A stretch of DNA of 24,450 nt, from positions 1-24,450 of the forward strand of contig FR886133.1 in the NCBI GenBank assembly GCA_000436475.1, in the 5' to 3' direction. The translations under genes were made by a program, and so were the position numbers. Origin of the DNA: Eubacterium sp. CAG:248 (lineage in GTDB: Bacteria > Bacillota > Clostridia > Lachnospirales > Lachnospiraceae). The notes beneath the pieces were generated by a model, which made no database searches, was not told the origin of the DNA, and worked only from the letters and a program-made list of their open reading frames with translations. Positions 1 through 9,453 of this stretch are shown piece by piece. The stretch's first letter is position 1; every line of letters begins with the position of its first letter.

Positions 1-34
1 AGTTCGCCAACCGAATGTGTGTTAAACAACAATA

Positions 35-1777
35 TTATTTCTTATCAGTTTCCTCCAACTCTATTTCCTCAAGTTCGATTTCCTCTGATTCTTCATCTAA
101 TATATCTGCATCTGAAGAATCATCTGTATATTCTTCATTCTGTTTATTATAGCTGTCATTGTTTTCGGTACTTTCTTCAATCTCAGCATCTTCTGATACT
201 TCTATATCTTCATCATGTTCCTGTGAATCAGCTTCATCATTATCGCTGTCATCACTATCATCTTTTTTTATAAGAAGCTCATCATATTCATCTGAATCAT
301 CATACTCATCCATGGCTTTTACAAATGCTTTCTTACTTACAGAAAGTTTACGTGAAAGTACTATAACTGCTACAATAAGAGCTGCTATTATAAGTACAAG
401 TACAACTAATAATGCTAATATTATATAGCTTGTGCCTTTTAAGACGTTTACTACTCCTTTAGCAGAAGCTTCCTTATCCTGCACATGTATCAATGCAGGT
501 TCATCTGATGAATTATATCCGGCATAGCCCTGTATCGTACCATCGTTGATGTTATACCTGAACCATCCTGTATCACCAGTTGAGCTTACGCCATAAAACA
601 ATGCATAATTACCAGTTTTATCAAGAAGTACATCCACTTCCCTGTTATTGATGTTTATTCTTCCCGCTTCATAACCATCAGGAAGCTCCATAGACGACTC
701 ATCTATAGGAAGAATACAATATGACAGCTCTGGCTGATATACTTCTATGTATTTCGAAAAAGTCTTCTTTACTGAATCATATACATAAAAACCACTTTCA
801 CCTGTTCCATCCGTGCTCTCAAGATAAGCTAACATAACTCTTGTGTTAGTTCCCATGCCTACAGCTATCTTAATGCCATTATAATCGGTTTCTGACCGGA
901 CATAACCTGATGGCAGTGGATGCTCATCAAAAGAAGATATTACCTTATATTCATTCCCATCAATACTTACCGCAGGTTCCTGGATAATACTGTTGTTATC
1001 TCCATCTGTTGTTCCACCCTGATTAGTTCCATCCGTTTCTTCTGCTTCTTTACTTGCCTGCTCAGGTGTTATTACATTATCACTTTTAGTTGTTTTGATA
1101 GTATATACTTTTTTGCTTCCATTTTCGGCTGTTACTGTAATAGTAGTTGTATTAAGTCCCGGATCCATACGTGTACCAGATACTTTGACTGTAGCCTTTG
1201 AATCATTTGGTGCAGCACTTACCGTAAGTCTGTCACAATCACTTCCAACTGATGTTGTATATGTCGTAACATTAGATGAAAATGCTGGTGAAAGCACACC
1301 TGGACTTATCTCAAGTGAACTTAATGTGTTATCTGTAGAATAACTTGCAGGTGCTATTCCTGTTATTGAGCCCGATGACCTTGATATTGATGCATTATCG
1401 TAGTCCATGCTTATAACCTTGGAATCACCTATAACACTAAGACTTGAAGTTCCAGCAGCCTTTATCCTGAAGCTGATAGATGAAGACTGGCTGCTTGATG
1501 CATTGCTGTCAAGGAAGTTACAGGTTACTGTTCCTGTGTTGCTTCCGCTTACTGGTTCCAGTACTGATGTATCATATGATACATATATTGTAGCAGCACC
1601 TATCTCAAAGCTTGCATCTATTGAAACCGTTACAGATACTGTTTCTCCCACTGTTCCACTTGCTGAACCTATTGAAACTCTTGCTGTTCCTGCCGCTTTA
1701 GCACTTGTAACATTAAAAAATGGTACACATAATAATAATGTCATAAGGACAGCCGCTATTTTTCTTATATTTTTCAT
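35..1777 (-). CDS. Membrane-anchored cohesin-domain surface protein with acidic cytoplasmic tail
   Basis: Seen: 580 aa. A signal peptide covers residues 1-29 (basic start, hydrophobic core, AKA-A end). A cohesin-like beta-sandwich follows at about 31-140, with the GxxVxVxVxI start and the VSYDTSVLEPV strand. A cadherin-like sandwich domain lies at about 150-232, then a Thr/Gly/Asp-rich linker (233-268) and an unrecognised globular region (about 270-430) rich in Tyr and Gly. One strong TM helix (451-474) is followed by RKLSVSKK as a stop-transfer signal. The last ~95 residues are mostly Asp, Glu and Ser. Inferred topology: N-terminus outside, tail in the cytosol. Known: cohesins bind dockerins. 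The next gene upstream in the same direction ends in a dockerin and carries the same cadherin-like module, so this protein is a likely docking partner. The two genes are 24 nt apart and probably cotranscribed. AAAGGT precedes the ATG. Function beyond docking is not known. Confidence 0.85.
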   Translation of the reverse strand: MKNIRKIAAVLMTLLLCVPFFNVTSAKAAGTARVSIGSASGTVGETVSVTVSIDASFEIGAATIYVSYDTSVLEPVSGSNTGTVTCNFLDSNASSSQSSSISFRIKAAGTSSLSVIGDSKVISMDYDNASISRSSGSITGIAPASYSTDNTLSSLEISPGVLSPAFSSNVTTYTTSVGSDCDRLTVSAAPNDSKATVKVSGTRMDPGLNTTTITVTAENGSKKVYTIKTTKSDNVITPEQASKEAEETDGTNQGGTTDGDNNSIIQEPAVSIDGNEYKVISSFDEHPLPSGYVRSETDYNGIKIAVGMGTNTRVMLAYLESTDGTGESGFYVYDSVKKTFSKYIEVYQPELSYCILPIDESSMELPDGYEAGRININNREVDVLLDKTGNYALFYGVSSTGDTGWFRYNINDGTIQGYAGYNSSDEPALIHVQDKEASAKGVVNVLKGTSYIILALLVVLVLIIAALIVAVIVLSRKLSVSKKAFVKAMDEYDDSDEYDELLIKKDDSDDSDNDEADSQEHDEDIEVSEDAEIEESTENNDSYNKQNEEYTDDSSDADILDEESEEIELEEIELEETDKK

Positions 1778-1801
1778 ATCATTTTACCTTTAATACCTAA
1801 A

Positions 1802-3898
1802 CTAATCCTGCTGAATAAAACTTACTCCAAGTATGTGTCTCTTAATAGCGACAAAATCCATAAGATCTATACTTCCATCATGAATTATATCTGCTGCCTC
1901 AAAATGCACACCCTCTGGCTGTGATACATTAAGTATAGCTCTCTTGATAGCTACAAAATCCACAAGATCTATAACACCATCACCATTCACATCACCATAT
2001 ATAACAATATCGTACTGTGCATACACACTTCCATCTTTTCTATATATAGTAAGCTTATCACCTGTAGCTACTGTATCATCTGACGAACATTCGCTGTTAT
2101 CACTGTTAAGAAGTTTTCCATAACAGCCATTGGTATATGTTATGCCATCAAGTATACTCTGCACACTACTTCCAACACCTATTCTAGTAACTATCTTCTT
2201 GTCATTATCTATCAGAAGTCCTGTCTTAAACCCATCGCTTTCAGTGTTTCCACTATTGCCTCCATTGTCCGGAGCTGGTTTTACTGGCTCTGGTGATGGC
2301 TCTGGATTAACAGCCTCTTTTCTTACCACATTGATAGTATAAGTCCTTGTTCCTCCATCTTCTGCAGTAACCACTATGTTAATATTGTTATTTCCTACAG
2401 ATAACCTATGGCTTCCTCTTCCGCTTACACTTGCATTAGTATCTGCTGCCGATGCTGATACATCTATGCTTTTAACTTCATTTTCAACTATAAGACTATA
2501 ATCTGTAGTATCTGATGAAAATGTAGGCGTAAGTGAATAACCATCAACTGACAAGCCTCTTAACCAGTTATTAGAGCTCTGGTTGCCATCAGGAATAATA
2601 CATCTTGATGAAGGCATATTATCATATACTGGTATACTAAACTTAAATGTTGTATTGTTAAGTGTACTTGTACTATATGCTTTCTTTGCTCTTGTGGCTT
2701 CTGAACGTGGTGCTAAGACATTTGTCATATACTGGTGTGAAAAATTCTTTATATCAAATTTTTCATAATATATCGTATCCTGTCCTCTGTTTATATACCA
2801 CTTTCCAAGATTAATAGCACCACCTACAACAGCCTTATATCTTGTATTCCATGGGCGCATATTAAAGTCATCTGTCTGCATGGCATATCTAAGGCCATTT
2901 TGTACTGCGCTAAGACCACCACTGGCATAGGCATTCTGACTGTAATAGTTATAATAACCTCTGTAACCACTTACATTACCTGATATCTGGTTACCAATAC
3001 CATTAGCACCCTGCTCCTGTATAATTCTTGTTGCAAGATGGTAAGGACTCACCTTTGACACCTCTCCTGCATACATAAGCAGTGTTGCATAGTCATATCC
3101 ATCAAGATCATGTCCTGAATCTTCCATAAATGTACCACTTATTATGTTACGCACACCATCTGTATTATGTACAGATGAATCATATGAAAGACTTTCAAAC
3201 ATGAATATATATGTATCATCAAGGAAATTACGAGGATCAAGGGCATATTTTACAAGACCTTCTGATGCCTGTACCCAGCCACCACTGTCAAGTATCGTAT
3301 ACTCACCTGTTTCCCAGTCATAACATCCTTCTGCTGTAGACTTCCATGATGAATCAGCAGAGCTGTATATAAGACTTCTTCCTATAACATTCTGTGCATT
3401 AACCATGGTATTCCAGTCTCTGCCGTTATGATCTGCCACAAAAACCCATAATGGATACTTCTCATGCAGCTGTCTTAAGCTTTCTTTATATGATTCTGGA
3501 AAATCCTGTGCTGTAAGATAATCCTCAAAATTATTATCTGGCTTATAATCCGACTTTTTATCTTTAGTTGTATACTGTGAGGTTATATAGCCTCTTGTAT
3601 ATTCACCATCAAGATAAAATCCAATATTATACCAGCTATATGTCGCACTTGTACTTACTTCCTCATATATATCGAACTTAAAGCCACCATTAACCTTCGT
3701 TATAATGCTTCCATTAACCGGAGCAGTTCTTATCCTTAAATCCGTAACATCATAGTTAACATAGCCTGTCGCTATAATGTCATCATCCGCTTTAGCCTTT
3801 ATGGCACCTGTGTATCCAAACTGAGTACATATAATTATGACCATCATAAGTACAACAGCTGTTATCTTTTTTGCAACATTCCTGTAGTTTTTTTCCAT
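1802..3898 (-). CDS. Secreted SH3/glucosaminidase-family cell-wall hydrolase with C-terminal dockerin
   Basis: Seen: 698 aa. Signal peptide or anchor at 1-37 (AKA before DDD). A bacterial SH3-like region is at about 41-115. A glucosaminidase (GH73-like) domain spans about 200-390, with likely catalytic Glu295 in RIIQEQG and aromatic-rich YYNYYS downstream. A cadherin-like sandwich covers about 445-527, followed by a Pro-rich linker and a small beta-rich module (about 557-633). A type I dockerin occupies 634-692. Its first calcium loop is DVNGDG (D636, N638, D640, D647). The second is weaker (D670, Ile at position 3, D674, D681). The two helices are nearly identical (DFVAIKR at 647-653 and 681-687). 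Known: this fold cleaves peptidoglycan glycan strands outside the membrane. The neighbouring cohesin protein may hold it at the surface. The start is supported by a GGTGAT ribosome binding site 3 nt upstream of the ATG. It lies 38 nt after prfC with no terminator seen between. Confidence 0.9.
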   Translation of the reverse strand: MEKNYRNVAKKITAVVLMMVIIICTQFGYTGAIKAKADDDIIATGYVNYDVTDLRIRTAPVNGSIITKVNGGFKFDIYEEVSTSATYSWYNIGFYLDGEYTRGYITSQYTTKDKKSDYKPDNNFEDYLTAQDFPESYKESLRQLHEKYPLWVFVADHNGRDWNTMVNAQNVIGRSLIYSSADSSWKSTAEGCYDWETGEYTILDSGGWVQASEGLVKYALDPRNFLDDTYIFMFESLSYDSSVHNTDGVRNIISGTFMEDSGHDLDGYDYATLLMYAGEVSKVSPYHLATRIIQEQGANGIGNQISGNVSGYRGYYNYYSQNAYASGGLSAVQNGLRYAMQTDDFNMRPWNTRYKAVVGGAINLGKWYINRGQDTIYYEKFDIKNFSHQYMTNVLAPRSEATRAKKAYSTSTLNNTTFKFSIPVYDNMPSSRCIIPDGNQSSNNWLRGLSVDGYSLTPTFSSDTTDYSLIVENEVKSIDVSASAADTNASVSGRGSHRLSVGNNNINIVVTAEDGGTRTYTINVVRKEAVNPEPSPEPVKPAPDNGGNSGNTESDGFKTGLLIDNDKKIVTRIGVGSSVQSILDGITYTNGCYGKLLNSDNSECSSDDTVATGDKLTIYRKDGSVYAQYDIVIYGDVNGDGVIDLVDFVAIKRAILNVSQPEGVHFEAADIIHDGSIDLMDFVAIKRHILGVSFIQQD

Positions 3899-3936
3899 CT
3901 AATCACCCGGTTCCTTATTTTCAGCCATGTTTCATT

Positions 3937-5529
3937 CTAATTTCTTCCAAACTCTGACAGCTTAAGACCTTCGTTACGTTCAAGTACCATATTGACAGAC
4001 CAGCTGTTAGCAAAGACAAGCAATGGATTGCCTTTAAGGTCTTTAATCTTCTTCATATCCGATGTACCTACTATTCTGTTTACATCCACCTCCTGTGGAT
4101 TCTCTATCCAGCGGATATGCTCATATGGCAGTGTCTCAAGCTTTATATCTACATTATACTCATTTTTAAGACGATATTCCAGCACTTCAAACTGAAGAAC
4201 ACCAACAACACCTACAATTATCTCTTCCATTCCAGTATTATATTCCTGGAATATCTGGATAGCACCTTCCTGCGCTATCTGGCTGATACCCTTTATGAAC
4301 TGCTTACGCTTCATAGTATCTATCTGTCTTACTCTTGCAAAATGCTCTGGTGCAAATGTAGGAATGCCATCAAACATAAACTTCTTATTAGATGAACATA
4401 TTGTATCACCTATCGAGAATATACCCGGATCAAATACACCTATAATATCTCCTGCATATGCCTCTTCAACTATGTGTCTTTCCTGTGCCATCATCTGCTG
4501 TGGCTGTGAAAGTCTTATCTTCTTGCCTCCCTGCACATGATTAGCCTCCATACCTGCAGTAAACTTTCCTGAACATATACGCATAAAAGCAATTCTGTCT
4601 CTGTGTGCTTTATTCATATTAGCCTGTATTTTAAATACAAATGCTGAGAAATCCTCCTTAAAAGGATCAATAAGTCCTTCTGATGAGTTACGTGGAAGTG
4701 GTGATGTAGTCATATCAAGGAAATGCTGTAAAAATGTTTCAACACCAAAGTTAGTAAGAGCCGAACCAAAGAATACAGGCGTAAGATCTCCTGCCTGCAC
4801 CTTTGCAAGATCAAACTCTGCACTTGCACCATCAAGAAGTTCAACATCCTCATCTAATTTTTCAAGATAGGCATCACCTATCTCCGCTTTAAGCTCAGGC
4901 GCATCAAGTGCGATATTCTTAGTAGCAACTTCCTTCTGGCCATTCATGGCTGCTTTAAAGAGTGATACCTCTCTTTGCTTTCTATCATACACTCCTTTAA
5001 ACTCTTTACCACAGCCTATAGGCCAGTTTATAGGACATGTTGATATGCCAAGTACATTCTCTATTTCATCAAGGAGTTCAAATGGATCATTGGCTTCTCT
5101 ATCCATCTTATTTATAAATGTAAATATAGGAATATGTCTCATAACACATACCTTGAAAAGCTTAATAGTCTGCTTTTCGACACCCTTTGATGCATCTATA
5201 ACCATGACTGCCGAATCTGCTGCCATAAGCGTTCTGTAGGTATCCTCTGAGAAATCCTCATGTCCTGGGGTATCAAGAATATTGATGCAATATCCATCAT
5301 AATTAAACTGAAGTACAGAAGATGTTACGGAAATACCTCTTTCCTTTTCTATCTCCATCCAGTCTGATACTGCGTGCTTTGCTGTTTTCTTACCCTTTAC
5401 AGAACCTGCTAAGTTGATAGCACCTCCATATAACAGAAACTTTTCTGTAAGAGTTGTCTTACCTGCATCGGGATGCGATATAATCGCAAATGTCCTTCTT
5501 TTCTTTATTTCACTTGTAATATCTGACAT
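3937..5529 (-). CDS. prfC: Peptide chain release factor 3 (RF3)
   Basis: RF3 is a translational GTPase that recycles RF1/RF2 from the ribosome after termination. Seen: 530 aa from the chosen start, matching the family length (about 530). GTPase motifs are in order: P-loop SHPDAGKTT (18-26), switch I ERGISVTSS (63-71), DTPGHEDF (86-93) and NKMD (140-143). The rest matches RF3 domains II/III. An in-frame ATG 14 codons upstream (5571) exists, but MSDITSEIKK is the family start and has GAGGAA about 7 nt before it. A promoter and hairpin lie upstream (5591-5669). The two surface-protein genes follow in the same direction after 38 nt, so they may be partly cotranscribed. EF-G and LepA are excluded by the SHPDAGKTT P-loop and overall length. 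Confidence 0.96.
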   Translation of the reverse strand: MSDITSEIKKRRTFAIISHPDAGKTTLTEKFLLYGGAINLAGSVKGKKTAKHAVSDWMEIEKERGISVTSSVLQFNYDGYCINILDTPGHEDFSEDTYRTLMAADSAVMVIDASKGVEKQTIKLFKVCVMRHIPIFTFINKMDREANDPFELLDEIENVLGISTCPINWPIGCGKEFKGVYDRKQREVSLFKAAMNGQKEVATKNIALDAPELKAEIGDAYLEKLDEDVELLDGASAEFDLAKVQAGDLTPVFFGSALTNFGVETFLQHFLDMTTSPLPRNSSEGLIDPFKEDFSAFVFKIQANMNKAHRDRIAFMRICSGKFTAGMEANHVQGGKKIRLSQPQQMMAQERHIVEEAYAGDIIGVFDPGIFSIGDTICSSNKKFMFDGIPTFAPEHFARVRQIDTMKRKQFIKGISQIAQEGAIQIFQEYNTGMEEIIVGVVGVLQFEVLEYRLKNEYNVDIKLETLPYEHIRWIENPQEVDVNRIVGTSDMKKIKDLKGNPLLVFANSWSVNMVLERNEGLKLSEFGRN

Positions 5530-5590
5530 ACTATTCCTCATTCCTGTGCGTGTCATGGCACATAAAATCATAATTTATATTTTACTTTCT

Positions 5591-5633
5591 TTACACTCAT
5601 AAATCCGCTTCCTGCACGACCATATCAGTGTAA
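5591..5633 (-). promoter_or_regulatory. Hairpin at the 5' end of the predicted prfC transcript
   Basis: In the minus-strand sense, TTACACT (5633-5627) and AGTGTAA (5597-5591) form a perfect 7-bp inverted repeat around a 29-nt loop. The stem begins at about the predicted transcription start, so the mRNA would open with this hairpin. It may protect the 5' end or be part of a leader. It matches no riboswitch I know. Confidence 0.4.
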
Positions 5634-5640
5634 CTAATTA

Positions 5641-5669
5641 AGTATATAGTATAAATTTTATAAATTCAA
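5641..5669 (-). promoter_or_regulatory. Predicted sigma-A promoter of prfC
   Basis: Minus-strand -35 TTGAAT (5669-5664), exactly 17 nt spacer, -10 TATACT (5646-5641). This predicts a start near 5634 and a leader of about 105 nt to the prfC ATG. It sits between the addA stop and prfC, where no terminator for addAB is obvious, so readthrough from addAB is also possible. Confidence 0.55.
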
Positions 5670-5685
5670 CTATCATGCAATTATT

Positions 5686-8600
5686 TCATTCAAGACTTAT
5701 CTGTTTTCCAAGTGCAAATGAGTATATAATTTTTTCTTTAACCTCAAGCCCAGTCAGCTGAACAAGGGCAAGCGCATAATAATCAAGCTGTACACTATAT
5801 CTTCTTATGAGCTCCTGCTCGCCCGCCTTTCCTTTTTTTACACGGTCCGTTTTATAATCTACAAGGACTATCTTATCATCCTCTATCATATAAAGGTCAA
5901 TAACTCCCTGTACAAGCTGTCTGTCATATTCAAACATAAATGGCTGTTCACGCCTTACATTGTTTTTCTTAACAGCCTCCTTTATACGCTGTCCTATAGG
6001 TGATTTTACGAATTCATAAACATCCTCTGCCCTGATACAGCCAGCCTGCATGCTGTTCATTTTTTCAGAATCAAGCATTTTTTTAATATCTGCTTTTACA
6101 TCGTCAAGGCTTTCAATCTTATTATAATCTAAACATTCCATAACTCTGTGATAAGCCGTTCCACGTTCATTCGCGCGAAGTGTTTCTTCTTTATCTGATA
6201 TAAAATCAGGTATTGTTGGTACAAAATCTTCATCTTCTGCTTTTTCCTGATTTGTTATTTTATCAGCTGCTTCCAATTCATCCTTACCCGCTTCTTTATA
6301 TGCCGCTTTTATATCGTCCGGCATAAATGCATTATTATCATAGTCTGAATCTTCCTGCATCTTCTTTAACTCTGATACAGTAACCTTGACCTTTCTATCT
6401 GCATCCGGATCCTTTATATATTCAGGCAGCTCTGATATATGCATGTCAGAAGTCTTCTCCTTAATATATGGCACACCTTCATCCAATCGTGTATTGTCTG
6501 TGACACATGGCTGCACATTGTCTGTATCACTTACCTGGTCATTATCTGCAGCTGTATCACATACCACGTCTTCATCTGAGGTTATTATACAGACATTAAA
6601 AATCCCACTGTTTAAAGTTTTGTCCATAAGTGCAACTGGCATAACCATATCTGAATACTTATCTATATTTTCACACTCGGCATATGAATATATCCCATTT
6701 AGTGCAAGTTCAACTGATAACATCTGCCATGCTGACATTTTCTTATCTGTTCCTGTCACACTTCCAATCATAATAAGTTTTTCCCTTGCTCTTGTCATAG
6801 CAACATATAACACACGTTCTTCTTCCGATATGGAATCACGCAGGATTTTTCTTGCAACGGCACCCTTTATTATAGTTGAAGTTTTGGTATGCTTATCAAG
6901 ATTAACATAATCAGTTCCTATTCCAAGCTCCTGGTCTATAACAAGTCTGTTTCTTGCATCCATCTTATTAATCTGCTTGTTAAGACCAGCCATGATAACT
7001 ACAGGAAACTCCAGACCCTTACTTTTATGTATACTCATAACCCTGACAGCATCACTGCCAACTCCAGACCCTTGTGAATCTGTAAGTTCTATATCATATT
7101 TCTGCAGTCTTTCTATATATCTTAAAAAGTTAAACAATCCACTATAACTAGTTCCTTCAAATGATGATGCCCTATCAAGAAGTACATCTATGTTTGACTG
7201 CCTCTTTTTTCCTGCAGGCATTGTACCGACATAGTCATAATATCCTGTATTATATACTATATCCCACAACAGATCATATATTGTCATAAGTCTTGATTTT
7301 TTACGCAGTGCGGCTAGTTTATCAAGAAAGCTGCCACATTTGTATGAAAGCTCTTTTAATGCTGCATCACCACTTTCTTTTACCGCCTTAATCTGTTTTA
7401 TAAAAAGCTTATCCGTTTTGGAAGCATTTTTACCATAAACTCTTAACATTGCAAGCTCATCTTCTGTAAAGCCTCCAAAATATGACAGCAGCACTGATGC
7501 CATAGGTATATCCTGCATAGGATTATCTATACATGTAAGCAGACTTATAAGTACCTTTATCTCTCTTACTTTAAAATACTGTTGTGCTGTTTCTGCCATT
7601 GCAGGAATATCATTATCAAGAAGGACATTAACAAATGTATCTGCCCAGCCTGTAAGTGTCCTAGTAAGTATCGCTATATCACCATACTGTATTCTTCTGT
7701 AGTCTGATAAGTCTGTATCATACACATAATAAGGATTCTCATCTGTCATCAGAGCCTTTATGCGCTTCACGGCGTATAATGCCTCTGCTTCTATGCTGCT
7801 GTTTTCATCATCCTCGGATGTATCTATAAGCACTACGTCTGTACTTTTTTCAGATTCCCATCCAAAGTTTCTTTTATCCTTACATTCCGGATAATCAAGC
7901 CCACAGTTTAACTGCTGGCTGCTGTCATATTCTATCCCACAATAATTGCGGTTCATGACTCTGTAGAACACATCGTTAGTTGTATCAAGTATATTTTTCC
8001 TGCTTCTGAAGTTCTTTTGAAGTTCTATCCTGCAGGCTTTTTGCTTATCTGTTATGGCATCTTTTATATCTTCTGCATTATCATTTTTATATGTCTGATA
8101 GCTGTAATACTTTTTCATAAAAAGCTCAGGACACGCAAGTCTGAACTTATATATACTCTGTTTAACATCACCAACCATATACATATTATCAGGCTTATCA
8201 TCAAGCCTTTCCCTCGATATTGCTGTAAGTATTTCTTCCTGAAGCTGGTTGGAATCCTGGTACTCATCAATAAGTATCTCATCAAAATATTCAGCAAGTT
8301 CATCAGCCACCCCAGTATATTCCTTATCTATGCCATTCTTTCTTACCAGAATATCAAGTGCATAATGTTCTATATCATTGAATTCAACTATTCCTCTGTC
8401 TTTTTTCTCTGTCTCCATCCTATCTGCAAAATCCTTTGACAGCTGCACCATCATTCCAACTGCCATGGCATTAGCGTGAACATCTTCCATAAGACTGTCT
8501 ATATCTGCTGTAAACACATTCTTAGTAAGACCTGCTATATATTTCTTATATTTATCTCTCTGTCCTTTTACATACTCCTTAAGTTCATCCAAAGCATCCG

Positions 8601-9450
8601 GCATCTTTTTTGTACTTAGTCTTTCAAAGCTGATGTTTGATATTCTTTTTGCCAGCTCGCTAATATCCTGTGAATTAACAATACCACATATAGCCATATA
8701 GTCTGAATTAACAGCACTAAGATATGAAACCGGTCCATCTGGCCTGTTACACACCTCTATCATATATTCATATTTTTTCTTATAGTCACTTATTGAATAC
8801 ACTATGCTTTCATATAGATTGGCAAGTACTTTGTTACTGCCGTTATCTATGCTGGTATATGTATCAAGCACCTGTTCATACCACTCATCCGGCCATGGAT
8901 TACTTCTTGCCAGAGCATATATCTTTTTGATTATTTCCTCAATATTCGCATCATTTCTCCCAGTACCATAGGCATCTATAAGTTTTATGAACCGTTCATC
9001 ACCCTTCTGGTAATAGTCCTCAAGCATATCTTCCATTACATCATTTTCAAGAAGTGTTATCTCTCCTTTATCAGCCACTCTGAAACCAGGATCAAGATTA
9101 ATTTCCGAAAAATGATTCTTTAATATCCACAGGCAAAAACTATCTATAGTAGTTATCTGTGCATTATTAACAAGTGCAATCTGCTTTATAAGGTTAGCAT
9201 TATTCTCATCCTCATCAAGCATATCATCAAGTCTGTTTCTTATTCTTGCTTTCATCTCAGCCGCTGCTGCTCTTGTAAAGGTTACAACAACGAGTCTGTC
9301 TATATCAGTCTGGTTTTCACCTGTTATCTTTTTTACTATTCTTTCTACTAACACAGCTGTTTTACCAGAACCTGCTGCCGCTGATACAAGAATATTTCTA
9401 TCTTCAGTATTCATAGCATCAAGCTGCTGCACTGTCCATGACTTTGCCAT
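5686..9450 (-). CDS. addA: ATP-dependent helicase/nuclease subunit A
   Basis: AddA is the UvrD-like 3'-5' helicase and nuclease subunit of AddAB, which resects double-strand breaks for RecA in Firmicutes. Seen: 1254 aa (family about 1230). Motifs: Q-motif near WTVQQLDAM, Walker A AAAGSGKT (24-31), motif Ia with VVTFTRAAAAEMK (55-67), TIDSFC (101-106), Walker B ILIDEYQDSN (392-401), YMVGDVKQSIYKFR (424-437) and a late helicase motif with VMSIHKSKGLEFPVV. After an acidic, low-complexity segment (about 950-1090) comes a RecB-family nuclease: RGTAYHRV (His), GVIDLYM (Asp) and VLVDYKTDRV (D1198, K1200). The nuclease looks intact. The start lies 3 nt after the addB stop, so the genes are translationally linked. 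No frameshift or missing motif seen. Confidence 0.97.
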   Translation of the reverse strand: MAKSWTVQQLDAMNTEDRNILVSAAAGSGKTAVLVERIVKKITGENQTDIDRLVVVTFTRAAAAEMKARIRNRLDDMLDEDENNANLIKQIALVNNAQITTIDSFCLWILKNHFSEINLDPGFRVADKGEITLLENDVMEDMLEDYYQKGDERFIKLIDAYGTGRNDANIEEIIKKIYALARSNPWPDEWYEQVLDTYTSIDNGSNKVLANLYESIVYSISDYKKKYEYMIEVCNRPDGPVSYLSAVNSDYMAICGIVNSQDISELAKRISNISFERLSTKKMPDALDELKEYVKGQRDKYKKYIAGLTKNVFTADIDSLMEDVHANAMAVGMMVQLSKDFADRMETEKKDRGIVEFNDIEHYALDILVRKNGIDKEYTGVADELAEYFDEILIDEYQDSNQLQEEILTAISRERLDDKPDNMYMVGDVKQSIYKFRLACPELFMKKYYSYQTYKNDNAEDIKDAITDKQKACRIELQKNFRSRKNILDTTNDVFYRVMNRNYCGIEYDSSQQLNCGLDYPECKDKRNFGWESEKSTDVVLIDTSEDDENSSIEAEALYAVKRIKALMTDENPYYVYDTDLSDYRRIQYGDIAILTRTLTGWADTFVNVLLDNDIPAMAETAQQYFKVREIKVLISLLTCIDNPMQDIPMASVLLSYFGGFTEDELAMLRVYGKNASKTDKLFIKQIKAVKESGDAALKELSYKCGSFLDKLAALRKKSRLMTIYDLLWDIVYNTGYYDYVGTMPAGKKRQSNIDVLLDRASSFEGTSYSGLFNFLRYIERLQKYDIELTDSQGSGVGSDAVRVMSIHKSKGLEFPVVIMAGLNKQINKMDARNRLVIDQELGIGTDYVNLDKHTKTSTIIKGAVARKILRDSISEEERVLYVAMTRAREKLIMIGSVTGTDKKMSAWQMLSVELALNGIYSYAECENIDKYSDMVMPVALMDKTLNSGIFNVCIITSDEDVVCDTAADNDQVSDTDNVQPCVTDNTRLDEGVPYIKEKTSDMHISELPEYIKDPDADRKVKVTVSELKKMQEDSDYDNNAFMPDDIKAAYKEAGKDELEAADKITNQEKAEDEDFVPTIPDFISDKEETLRANERGTAYHRVMECLDYNKIESLDDVKADIKKMLDSEKMNSMQAGCIRAEDVYEFVKSPIGQRIKEAVKKNNVRREQPFMFEYDRQLVQGVIDLYMIEDDKIVLVDYKTDRVKKGKAGEQELIRRYSVQLDYYALALVQLTGLEVKEKIIYSFALGKQISLE

Positions 9451-9453
9451 ACA

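Noticed and set aside
1802..3898. Dockerin protein as part of a cellulosome
   Set aside because: The catalytic domain is a peptidoglycan glucosaminidase and no glycoside-degrading partners or multi-cohesin scaffold are present.
6386..6910. 174-codon plus-strand frame
   Set aside because: Antisense to addA, Ser-rich, no start signal; shadow of codon bias.
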